Part shown: piece by piece, positions 8,901 to 17,200 of the stretch | How positions within the stretch are numbered: the first letter of the stretch is position 1 | Layout of the letters: each line of letters opens with the position of its first letter | Assembly: GCA_044226525.1 (NCBI GenBank) | Contig: JBGAGV010000027.1 | Coordinates: 55,625 to 119,624, forward strand | Source: VFJQ01 sp044226525 | Lineage (GTDB): Bacteria; Verrucomicrobiota; Verrucomicrobiia; Chthoniobacterales; Chthoniobacteraceae | Length of the DNA: 64,000 nt | Direction of reading: 5' to 3' | Notes under the pieces: generated by a model | What the model saw: only the letters and a program-made list of their open reading frames with translations | What the model was told of the DNA's origin: nothing | Database searches by the model: none | Translations under genes and position numbers: made by a program

Positions 8901-10313
8901 GGAATTGCTCCCCTTATAGGCCAGGACAAGATCCGGTTTTCCATTCGCATCGAAGTCCACCACCGCTCCGTCACTCGGCAGCAAACCCAGGGAGGGGACG
9001 ATCTTGACGTCCACGGGATTCAGCGGGTCGGCGTTATCCGTGTATTGGGTGACCAAGTCGAAGGTGCCATCGGCCGCCTGCTTGGCGATGACCACCCGGC
9101 CGGTGCCGCCATCGACTACGGCCACGTCAAGAATGCCATCGCCCGTAAAATCGGCCGTGAAGACCAAGCCGCTGCTGGAGGTGCGATTGGCGAAGTTGGC
9201 GTTCGTCACACTTCCGCCCGCGCCACCTGGAGTCCCCTGGCCGCCGTCCCCCGCTTTGCCAGTGTAAGTCGTCACGCTGCTTTGCAAATCGAGACTCAGG
9301 ATCGATCCCCCCGCTCCGCCCGCTCCGGCACTTCCATTGCCTCCCTCGCCTGCCTGCACATCGACCAGACCGGACGAAGATTTCTCGATCACTTTCACGA
9401 TCGATCCACCAGTCCCCCCCTTGACTCCGTTCGCTCCATCACCGCCGATGAGTTGATAGGAAAGCGTATTGGCTGGCGCATCGCTCGGAGCCTGCGCGGT
9501 ATCGATGTTGATGCTGGAAATACTCCCTCCGATGGCTCCCGCACCGGTCGCGGAAGTCGCCCCACCGCTGCCCGCAATCATCTGCAGTGCGAAGGCCTTG
9601 CCCATCGACACGTTTTTGATCGATGCGCCTGGAACCAGCGGGGCATTCGCCGCATCCGCTTGAATCGCGGAAGTGAAAGTAAACCCGACTTGAACGCCCG
9701 GTTCGATGGGGTTGGCGTCAATGGGCGGACGGCCAGCAACATTGGTGACCGATGCCGTCACCGTGCCGCCGGAATTGTAGTAGGAGAGATCGTGGAAGAC
9801 GCCATCACCCGCATAAATGCCCCCGAGGGCAAAATTGATGTTCACGTTCGAAACGGAACCACCGGTGATGATGGAAAAGCCGTGCCCGCTAAAATCCTTC
9901 TGATCGATCGCGGCGATGCTACCCAGGTCAGCCCCGAGCGCATGAACGCTCAATCCCAGAAGATTGTTCGGCAGGAGCACGTTCCCATCTTCACCATTGG
10001 TCACGTCATGATCGCTGTCGGACAGCCTCCCATCCGCCCCGAGATTGCCGACGACATCACCCAAAATGCTCCCGGTTACATCCAGGGTCGCATTCGGTCC
10101 AAACGAGATCCCGACAATATGCGAACCGTCATACCAGACCACGGCCGCCCCAGTCAGCACTTTCACCAAGGTGACTGATGTGCCTCCCACCGACGATTCA
10201 CCGGTGGTCGGGTTGCCCGCGCCAAGCAAATTAGCGCCTTGGACCAGCAGAGCGGGGGCAATTCGGCTTTCGAGCGGTTCAATGGTGGGTGGAAAGGCAA
10301 TCTTCATGGACAT
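5928..10313 (-). CDS. Large Gly-rich repeat surface/secreted protein with FG-GAP/VCBS-like segment
   Basis: 1461 residues. The N-terminus has IEPLESRIAPALL, an LExR-type motif I associate with exported proteins of Planctomycetes and Verrucomicrobia, in place of a classical long signal peptide. Most of the chain is irregular repeats built on AGDGGxGxxGGAGGSV, each followed by a short beta-like stretch. They flank a central part (about residues 390-760) with FTADFTGDGILDVAVVD and DFDANGKPDLVLAYKG, which are FG-GAP/VCBS propeller-type Ca-binding loops. The C-terminus is FDADRDGNFDG... and ends in FIGV, with no PEP-CTERM or anchor. An extracellular structural or adhesive role is inferred only. 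It is divergent from the CbiX gene across 128 bp. Codon use is strongly repeat-driven and creates long empty frames on the opposite strand. Confidence 0.75.
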   Translation of the reverse strand: MSMKIAFPPTIEPLESRIAPALLVQGANLLGAGNPTTGESSVGGTSVTLVKVLTGAAVVWYDGSHIVGISFGPNATLDVTGSILGDVVGNLGADGRLSDSDHDVTNGEDGNVLLPNNLLGLSVHALGADLGSIAAIDQKDFSGHGFSIITGGSVSNVNINFALGGIYAGDGVFHDLSYYNSGGTVTASVTNVAGRPPIDANPIEPGVQVGFTFTSAIQADAANAPLVPGASIKNVSMGKAFALQMIAGSGGATSATGAGAIGGSISSINIDTAQAPSDAPANTLSYQLIGGDGANGVKGGTGGSIVKVIEKSSSGLVDVQAGEGGNGSAGAGGAGGSILSLDLQSSVTTYTGKAGDGGQGTPGGAGGSVTNANFANRTSSSGLVFTADFTGDGILDVAVVDGGTGRVVIAKQAADGTFDLVTQYTDNADPLNPVDVKIVPSLGLLPSDGAVVDFDANGKPDLVLAYKGSNSVVVLLNQSAGSFYDVTDADNPKLKSLSVGLTGSPNAIDVDPSNPGLIAVAGSTESKNKEIGTLELLTRQNDPIGGVSIAKFGKETNFAVPVTDVTLARVDSGFSGVVASLKSGVLFTASIAQQTDSNPTPAFTDVKDFATLTGGVRQVEISSDGKMLAALGTNSGVVSLFDTSLSVPAVIGDLPAPGGGKATVIRFVDDGVDDTPDMLFVLSNGTGASRLTEYVGDSSTPPVYQISKAFDSGKVFRNFAGFGTAAAPGFAAVTSAVNFFAFSSDFATTSEQTLPFSAGKTVNLTAGNGGAGIDATIGGKLKVGNGGAGGSVSSVNIEATTIKLVSGTGGGTQTGAGGAGGSIVNPLTFIPASGGEPVAPHILAEDNLTLTAGDGGSPTTVTNALTAAGGDGGSLRGLVIELTKGDILPNLTLAAGTGGNSFGGKAGAGGSIVGVTTTIHDSSLAVVGGQGGNANGSTGAGGAGGAVTNFKHTLTLDSETESSFKAYSVAITSGHGGNAIGGVGGAGGALTGIVLDIDNSNRNEDDDSDPSAGNVTMTLTSGSGGNGTIGGAGGSLSGLNYTTHHDQIGRSGGVIKGYLTMSITLGDGGNGSVGAGGNGGAFKGGIPISGLTGFNPNVAPSFDAPLVVQAGNGGNGVTVGGIGGSITGLEARNALFFDGAHISGTHLRGAMLVAGDGGNASGGNGGAGGSIGNTLIGVDGAGLLAYAGAGGDGAGTAKAKGGAGGSINAGSYGFVGRSSGLNYIVAGGDGGTGVAAGGLGGSVSGTNINIQQSTSGAGISILSGGSGGDATGTGGVGGKGGDVKNVGHFKDLNSVITAIYAGTGGSAAQGIGGVGGGVSAIKVLGTIGQAADNSLGGTDRYGVFNPNLVEPDFPQGIPQGIFAGRGGVGANAVKALAGSVTNVTARQIAAIAALSATPGLFVAANKVSGIKADVIGFDADRDGNFDGATIDPRTGIPIDGFIVATTLGPITGIHKFDFIGV

Positions 10314-10441
10314 GGAACGTGGTTGGGTAAAAAAGCGGGACCTCTAAAGCAGCATCGGTGCCCACCTGCCTCGGAACTCTTTATCAGCTCGAAAGCCGGG
10401 GGACTTGACTTACACGGCGGGCGTAGCGAACTCGATTCTTG

Positions 10442-11254
10442 ATGCTTTCCAAACCGAACAGCGCCCTGATCATCGCCGGCCACGGCTCGACCGTGAACCC
10501 GGATTCCAGCGGCCCGACTTTCGATCACGCCGAAGAAATCATCCGCCGGGGTGTTTTCGGCGAGGTTCATTGCTGTTTCTGGAAAGAGGAGCCGAGCTTT
10601 CCGCAGGTCTTTCACATGACCGACGCCGACGACATCTACGTGGTGCCGAATTTCATCAGCGAAGGTTACTTCACCCGGACCGTCATCCCGCGGGAACTGG
10701 AGCTGGAGGGCGAAATCACCCGGCGCGGCTCGCGGGTCATCAAATACTGCCAGCCGGTCGGCAACCACGAGCGCATGACGGAACTGCTCCTGCGCCGGGC
10801 CATCGAGATCGCTCCCGGCGTTGATCCCAAACAGACGTCACTTTTCATCGTCGGCCACGGCACGGACCTGAACGAAAACTCCGCGGTCGCCGCCAAGCGC
10901 GAAGTCGAGCGAATCGCCGCGCTCGGGCGTTTTGGCGAAGTGCGCAACGCCTACATGGAAGAGGAACCGCTCATTTCAAAGTGGCACGAGCAGGCCGCGT
11001 TTCCGAATGTCGTCGTCGTGCCCTTCTTCATCTCCGACGGATTGCACAGCTACGAAGACATTCCCGTGCTGCTCGGCATCGCGGAAGAATCGCCCGGCGC
11101 GGTGAGCGCGGGCGGGCAGACCGTCTTTCAGCGCAACCCCTATCGCCTCCGCGATCGCACACTCTACTACGCCAGCGCCATCGGCACCGAACCACTCTTC
11201 GCCGAGGTGATCCTCGCCCAGGTCGAAGCCTTCGATTCCCAGCACGCGGCCTGA
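10442..11254 (+). CDS. Two-domain CbiX/SirB-type chelatase family protein
   Basis: About 270 residues with two class II chelatase-like halves. The first begins ALIIAGHGST and the second LFIVGHGTD, and both carry the metal-site His of the family. CbiX/SirB enzymes insert metal into sirohydrochlorin for cobalamin or siroheme. This divergent two-domain form resembles Deinococcus DR2241, whose exact substrate is unclear to me. ATG at 10442 is preferred over the adjacent TTG. The stop overlaps the start of the next gene (ATGA), so the two are translationally coupled and probably form one functional unit. No cobalamin or siroheme biosynthesis genes are visible nearby. Confidence 0.82.
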   Translation: MLSKPNSALIIAGHGSTVNPDSSGPTFDHAEEIIRRGVFGEVHCCFWKEEPSFPQVFHMTDADDIYVVPNFISEGYFTRTVIPRELELEGEITRRGSRVIKYCQPVGNHERMTELLLRRAIEIAPGVDPKQTSLFIVGHGTDLNENSAVAAKREVERIAALGRFGEVRNAYMEEEPLISKWHEQAAFPNVVVVPFFISDGLHSYEDIPVLLGIAEESPGAVSAGGQTVFQRNPYRLRDRTLYYASAIGTEPLFAEVILAQVEAFDSQHAA

Positions 11255-11856
11255 TGAGAGATTTAACCGCGGATCTCGAGCGCTGGCTGACCGAAGGCGG
11301 AGAACGCCTCGGCCAAATCCTGCTCCGGCGCGTGCCGGAAGGCTGGGAATTGCGGCATCTCGACGATCGCGAGCGCGAAGACCTCGCGCTGCATCAAGCG
11401 CCGGATGCCGCCCGGCATCTGGCCAATCTCGATGACGCGGGCCGGTTTCGCCCGCTCAAAACCGCGCCGAATCTCGCCCACGGCTGGCGACTGATTGTTG
11501 CCGACGTCGCCGGTCTGCGCCGCGCGCTCGACTATTTCTACCCTGCGATGCTTGGCTGCGCGGAGAGCTTCCACCGCGGCGAACTTCCCGTCACCCCACT
11601 TCGCGCCAAGCTCGCCCGGCAGACCGGGATGTATCGCGTCACGCAGCAGATCACCGACGAGCAGGCCTGCGCCCTGATCGACGGCTTCTGCGCCGGCTGT
11701 CTCAAGCAACGCCTCTGGGAAATCGCCGCGCCGAATCCAACTCCCGTTCTCCGCACTCCCGGCGAACTGCCGCTCCTCTGCCACGAAGCCTGCAATCTTC
11801 TCGTCGCCGAGGCGCGAAAAGTGGTGAAGCAGGGACAAAGCGCAAAATCCGCATGA
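11254..11856 (+). CDS. DR2241-like 4Fe-4S cluster protein, partner of the chelatase
   Basis: 200 residues starting at the ATG that overlaps the chelatase stop. Clustered cysteines are visible in LGCAES, in GFCAGCLKQ with a preceding QACAL, and in LCHEACN. This pattern fits the Fe-S domain that is fused behind the CbiX domain in Deinococcus DR2241. Here the same pair is split into two coupled genes. The role is inferred: it may supply electrons or sense metal or redox state for the chelatase. The N-terminal half (residues 1-90) looks like a helical stabilising domain. Downstream there is an 88-bp gap before the amidohydrolase. Confidence 0.68.
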   Translation: MRDLTADLERWLTEGGERLGQILLRRVPEGWELRHLDDREREDLALHQAPDAARHLANLDDAGRFRPLKTAPNLAHGWRLIVADVAGLRRALDYFYPAMLGCAESFHRGELPVTPLRAKLARQTGMYRVTQQITDEQACALIDGFCAGCLKQRLWEIAAPNPTPVLRTPGELPLLCHEACNLLVAEARKVVKQGQSAKSA

Positions 11857-11944
11857 GGCTGCCAATCCGACTCATTTCCTGCGTGAGCGCATCCGGGGAC
11901 GGGGTTCCTTCGTCCTTCGAGCTCCGTCATTCGAGCTTTCCCAA

Positions 11945-13192
11945 ATGATCCTCCGCTCCCGGATCATTCTCCCCCTCGATTCCCCTCCTATCGAAAACGG
12001 CGCCGTGCGAATCGACGGTTCGCACATCGTCGAAGTCGGACGCGCGAACGATCTTACGCCCTTCCGCGAGGAACCCGTGCAGGACCTCGGCGACGTGGTC
12101 CTGATGCCCGGGCTCATCAACGCCCATAGCCATCTCGACTACACGATGCTGCGCGGCGCCATCCTCTCGCAGCGCAGCTTCTCCGCGTGGGTCCGGCGCA
12201 TCAATGCGGTCAAGCGCACCATGGACCGGCAGGATTGCCTTAACTCCATCGCGCGCGGGTTCGATGAATGCCTGCGCTGGGGCACCACCACCGTCTGCAC
12301 CGTCGAGAGTTTTCCCGAACTGATGCCGCACATGCCCGATCCGCCGATCCGCACATGGTGGTTCTACGAAATGATCGATATCCGCCACCGCATCACCACC
12401 GAGGATGTGGTCGCGGGGGCGCTCGCCTTTTTTCAAAGCCGCGCGGGTTCGCTCGCCAGCTTCGGGCTCAGCCCGCACGCGCCGTTCACCGCATCCCTCG
12501 ATCTCTACCGGCTGGCGAATGACTGCGCGCAGGCCTTCTCCATGCCGCTCACCACTCACGTGGCCGAGAGCGATGAGGAATTCGAGATGTTCACCTCCGG
12601 CAGCGGTGCGCTCTACGATCTCCTCGCTGCCATGCAGCGGCCCATGCACGACTGCGCCGGACACACCCCCTTCGCGCACCTGTGGGACGCCGGCGCCATC
12701 AATGCCCAATGGATTCTCGTCCACATGAATCAGCTCACCGACGGCGACTACGAACTGCTCAGCCGGCTGCCGCGCGGTGGGAAGCCGACCGTCGTGCATT
12801 GCCCGGGCACACATCGCTATTTTGGACGCGCCCCTTTCGACTGGCTGCGCATGGAAGCCGCCGGAGTGAACCTTTGCATCGGCACCGATAGCCTCGCGAG
12901 CACCGATTCCCTCAGCCTCCTCACCGAGCTGCGTCGCCTCGCGCGGGCCGAACCCTCACTCAATGCCGAGCAACTCCTGCGCACCATCACCACTCGCCCC
13001 GCGCGCGCTCTGCGGCGTGAAGGCCAACTCGGCTGCATCGCCCCCGGCGCGCTGGCCGACTTGATCGCCCTGCCCGTCTCCGGCAACATCGAGCACGTGC
13101 ACGAGGAGATCGTTTATTTCGAAAAGCCGATTCCGTGGGTGATGATCGATGGAGCGGTGAAAACCAATAACCTCGCCACCGATACTCCATGA
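11945..13192 (+). CDS. Metal-dependent amidohydrolase (TRZ/ATZ/Ssn/MtaD-type deaminase family)
   Basis: 415 residues. Metal and catalytic motifs of the amidohydrolase superfamily appear in order: NAHSHLD (HxH), a His in SPHAPF, THVAESDEE (His-Glu) and the Asp in IGTDSLAS. A C-terminal composite-barrel segment (PGALADLIALP) is present. This subgroup deaminates N-heterocycles such as S-adenosylhomocysteine, methylthioadenosine, guanine or aminofutalosine; the exact substrate cannot be told. The 3' end overlaps the start of the D,D-carboxypeptidase by 4 bp (ATGA), which argues for one transcript, although a metabolic link between the two is not obvious. Confidence 0.82.
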   Translation: MILRSRIILPLDSPPIENGAVRIDGSHIVEVGRANDLTPFREEPVQDLGDVVLMPGLINAHSHLDYTMLRGAILSQRSFSAWVRRINAVKRTMDRQDCLNSIARGFDECLRWGTTTVCTVESFPELMPHMPDPPIRTWWFYEMIDIRHRITTEDVVAGALAFFQSRAGSLASFGLSPHAPFTASLDLYRLANDCAQAFSMPLTTHVAESDEEFEMFTSGSGALYDLLAAMQRPMHDCAGHTPFAHLWDAGAINAQWILVHMNQLTDGDYELLSRLPRGGKPTVVHCPGTHRYFGRAPFDWLRMEAAGVNLCIGTDSLASTDSLSLLTELRRLARAEPSLNAEQLLRTITTRPARALRREGQLGCIAPGALADLIALPVSGNIEHVHEEIVYFEKPIPWVMIDGAVKTNNLATDTP

Positions 13193-14175
13193 AATTTCTC
13201 CGCGCTCTGACGGCCCTCGGATGTTCCGCGCTCCTTTGCTTTCCTTCCGAGGCGGCGACGAAAAAGAAAAAGCCTACTCCGCGCCCATCGCTCGACCGCC
13301 CCGCCATTTCCGCGCTCGATCGGGAAGACGATGACAAACCGGCTCCCGGCGCACCCGGCCAGATGCCGAGCCGAAAAGACTTTCACCTTCTCCAGCCCGG
13401 CGAACTCCCGCTCAAGGCCCCCGGCGCCGTCGTGCTCGACGCCTTCACCGGCCAGGTGCTTTACGGGAAGGACGCCGATACCCCGCAGTTTCCCGCCAGC
13501 ACCACCAAGGTGATGACCGCCCTGCTCGTCATCGAAAATGGCGACCTCGACCACGAAGTCGAGATCACTCCCGAAGACTCCAAGGTCGGCGAAAGCAGCC
13601 TCGAACTGCGCATCGGCGAACGTTACACCCGGCGGCAGATGCTCTTCGGCCTCATGCTCAAGAGCGCCAATGACGTCGCCCACTCGCTCGGACGCGACAA
13701 CGCCGGGTCCATCGAAGCCTTCGCGCTGAAGATGACCCAGCGCGCCCGTGAACTCGGCGCCACCAACACGAGCTTCCGCAATCCGCACGGCCTGCACCAT
13801 CTCGAGCATTACACGTCGCCGCACGATCTCGCTCTCATCGCGCGTTACGCCATGCAGCAGCCGATGTTTCGCCGCATCGTCAGCACGCAACGCTTCGTCT
13901 GGCAGCGCGGCACCCCGCCCGGCACGCCCCCGGGCGCCAAACCGGAGCTGTGGCAGCTCACCAATCACAATCGCCTCCTCACCACCTTCGACGGCTGCAC
14001 CGGCGTAAAGACCGGCTACACCAACCCCGCCCAGCACACTCTCGTCAGCGCCGCCCTGCGCGACGGCCGCGAAGTCATCGCCACCGTCATGCACGACGGC
14101 AAATACGAGAAGTGGGAAGACTCCAAACTTCTCCTCACCTACGGCCTCGACCACCCGCCGCAGGCAGGAAATTAA
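13189..14175 (+). CDS. D-alanyl-D-alanine carboxypeptidase (peptidase S11, PBP5-like)
   Basis: 328 residues with a signal peptide (MKFLRALTALGCSALLCF...). All three active-site motifs are present: STTK (Ser104, Lys107), SAN (159-161) and KTG in GVKTGYTN near residue 270. The enzyme trims the terminal D-Ala from peptidoglycan pentapeptides in the periplasm. After the catalytic domain the protein ends shortly, without the PBP5 C-terminal domain or amphipathic membrane anchor, so it may be soluble. A Lys/Pro-rich linker (residues 24-60) precedes the domain. The ATG overlaps the amidohydrolase stop. Confidence 0.9.
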   Translation: MKFLRALTALGCSALLCFPSEAATKKKKPTPRPSLDRPAISALDREDDDKPAPGAPGQMPSRKDFHLLQPGELPLKAPGAVVLDAFTGQVLYGKDADTPQFPASTTKVMTALLVIENGDLDHEVEITPEDSKVGESSLELRIGERYTRRQMLFGLMLKSANDVAHSLGRDNAGSIEAFALKMTQRARELGATNTSFRNPHGLHHLEHYTSPHDLALIARYAMQQPMFRRIVSTQRFVWQRGTPPGTPPGAKPELWQLTNHNRLLTTFDGCTGVKTGYTNPAQHTLVSAALRDGREVIATVMHDGKYEKWEDSKLLLTYGLDHPPQAGN

Positions 14176-14258
14176 GAATTAGGAGTTAAGAATTAAGAAG
14201 AGGCGACTGCGTGAGCGGTCCGCCCCTCATTCTTAATTTTTCATTCTTCACTCTTAAC
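14172..14258. terminator. AT-rich imperfect inverted repeat between convergent genes
   Basis: Two arms built from TTAAGAATTA-like units (14173-14201 and about 14230-14260) flank a GC-rich centre containing GAGGCG and CGCCCCTC. Its position between two converging genes suggests a bidirectional terminator. The arms also look like simple-sequence repeats. Confidence 0.5.
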
Positions 14259-17200
14259 TTATTTGCGGCGGAAGCGCTGGAGGCCGAGGAGCATGCCGAC
14301 GCCGCCGATGAGCGAGGCGAGGGCGCCGGGTTCGGGGACGGCAATGAGGACCACGTCGGAGCCGAGCGGACCGCCGTTATAGTCGAGGTAGTAAGCGTTG
14401 CCGGAAATGTAGAAGAGGGTGGACCCTCCCAGATTGCCCGCATCGTAATCGCGGATGACCGTGCCATCCGGGGTCTTGAAGTAACCACCCGCATCGAAAC
14501 CTCCCCCCGTGCCTCCAGTCCACCCGATACTATAGGTCATCAGCGTGATCGATCCCGAGGTGATATGGCCTGGAGCGATATCCGTGATGTCGAGGACAGC
14601 GGTGGTCGCGAAGTTATCGTCGGGGTTGGTCTGGAAGCCAAGCGGGTCGGCATCGATATCCAGCAGGCCGCCAATGAGCAGACGATCCCCCAGAAGGAGG
14701 GGGCCATTGGTCGCAATCTCCAGTTTGATGACGCTGCCGGCCTCCGCAAAGAGGTGAGTGTTTTCCAGTAGCGTCAGCGTGCCGATCTCTCCGCTGTCGC
14801 TTCCGACGGTCAGCTTGCCACCCATCGACGAAGGAGTCGGCCCGCTGAGGAGACGAACGTGGCCTCCGATGAACCCGGATCCGCCAAGTTCCGCACCAGG
14901 ATAGACGTTGATTGGATTAATTCCGGTCGCCGAGACGCCGTCCGCATTATTGACGAGAATACGGCCGCTTTGATGTTCCCAAACGCTGCCCAGACTGGCG
15001 GAGCCGCCGCGCAGTTCGAGTGTGCCCGCACCTGCCTTGTAAAGGGTCCCTGAGCCGGCAAAGCTGGCCGACGCCTCGAAGATCATCGTTTGCCCGGCGT
15101 TCGGCACCGAAATCACATGCAAATCGTTGTCCCCCGAACCGGCTGTGATCTGGACGTTCAGGTTGACCGAATCGCGGTTGCCATAGTTTTCAATGGTGCC
15201 CTCGTTCCAGTTATAGGTCACCTGGCCCGCGCCCTTGCTCATTTCACCAAAGCGGAAGGTGCCGCCCAATTGCGAGATCTCAACGACCGTATGATCGGGA
15301 GTGCGATTCGCATCCGGGTTGGAGGCCGACACACGTGTGCCGGTGACCCCCAGTTGCACGGTCGCGGCGTTGATTGTTCCATCCTTGAATAACAACTTGC
15401 CACCGCCACCGCCGAAATTAGATCCGGTCCCGGCATTGCCGCCATGGCGCCCGATCACCAGCAGGTTCAGGTCGGCGTAAACCGAGCCGCTGGTCGTATC
15501 CAGCTTGGTGGAAGTCTCTTCCTGCTCGCTATTGGTGATGTCGTCGTTGTCGCCGATGAACAGATTGGCCCCGCCGGAACCGCTCCGGTCGGTAATATAG
15601 AGTGAACCGCGGCCGTTCTGGTCGCCATTCAAAATCATCGCGCCATTCGTATTCTGGCCGCCCACGGTGATGGAATCAGCCTTGAGATAAGTGGTGCCAA
15701 ATCCCAGGTCGAGAGTCGAAACAAGAGCCCCACCCGACACGCTATCGGGCCCCGGACTATTGCCGATGACGACATAACCGGCCGTAATGTTATTGGTGGC
15801 GAGGGGCGAGTCAGGGAGCTTGAGATCGCCCTGCACGCGGCCGCTGCCATTTCCTTTATTCTGCCCCAGGAACAACCGGGAGACGTTGATATTGACGCTG
15901 CTCGCCTTCCGGAAGTCGGCCATACCTTGGGTGATGGATAACGACACACCGTTGCCGGCGCCTTCATCGTGGTAACCCACCGCCATGAACGAGTCGCCGC
16001 TGCCATTGCCAATCGTGACGGCAGGATGGTTGGTATTGCTCCCGACCACCAGCGTGCCCGTGCCAAACAACGTGGAAGCAGCGGTAAACACGCCACCCAC
16101 AATGACCTGATTCACGTTCAACGGACTCGACGAATCGAAATTCACCGTCGCAGAAATAGGCGATTCTCCAGCCACGTTTTCCGGCACGATGAAGAGACCC
16201 GAAGCACCGGTGAGCTTGTTACTAATGTTCACAATGCCGCGCATCACGGCCATGCTTCCGGTGAAGGTGGATTCCGCCGCGATATTCAGCGTGCCGATGC
16301 CGGTTTTCACAAAACCGCCATCGCCGGTAATCGTGCCGGCTGCCAGAATGGTGAGCGCCCCCGTGTTAGCCACGTCGATGACGCTGCCGCGAGTGAGCGC
16401 ATTCCCCGCCGCGCCGGCGCCGGACAGCGTATAAAAAGAACTCGGACCATAAAGCTTGATCGGCCGAGATCCGAGACTCGCCGCGCTGCCGTCGTTAAAC
16501 CTGAGGGTGCCTCCAGCAAGGCGGATTTCTTTCCCGCTTGTCCCGAGGCTATTCCCGTTGGCTTGGGCTGAATTAAATTCCACGGCACCTTGATTGATCG
16601 TCAAACCACCTTCGAACGTATTATTGTTCGTCAACTGCAACGTCCCCGGTCCGGTTTTGGTCACCGACACATTCGCACCGGTGATCAACGGCTGAACGAT
16701 GAGCTTCGCCGTGGCCGCCGAAGCGTTCGTCGAGGTCACGCTGAAGATCAGCTCGTTCGTCGCCCCGGGTGCGAAGAATGCACTGATCGTCGGGTCTCCG
16801 ATCGTCACCGTGTTCGCATTCGCCCCCATCGTCGCGAGGACCGCGCCGCTGTTCACGGTGAGCGTGCCGCTCCCGAGGTTCAGGCTCACGTTTCCGCCGC
16901 TGGCATCGAAGCGCAGCGAATTGATCGCCTTGCCCGCGGGCGTGCCAGGCACCGTCGTCGAGACCGACAGGTTGCTCAGGTTCGACGCGCCAGCGTAGTC
17001 GTTGAACAGGTATTCGGTCGAGGTATTCAGCGGACGCAGACCGTTGGTGCCATAGGTCACAAACGAATCGCCCACCACCGCCACGACGGGATCGGCAATG
17101 GAGCCGAGCATCCACGGCACGATCGGGTAAGTGCTCGGCGTCGAGCCCGTGCCACCCACCAGACCGAGGCCGGTCGTGCCGCTGCCGAGCAAAATGCGCG

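Noticed and set aside
5952..10178. Several plus-strand frames of 260-440 codons opposite the Gly-rich repeat protein
   Set aside because: Composition shadows of GGAGGS-type coding; no domains, no plausible start signals.
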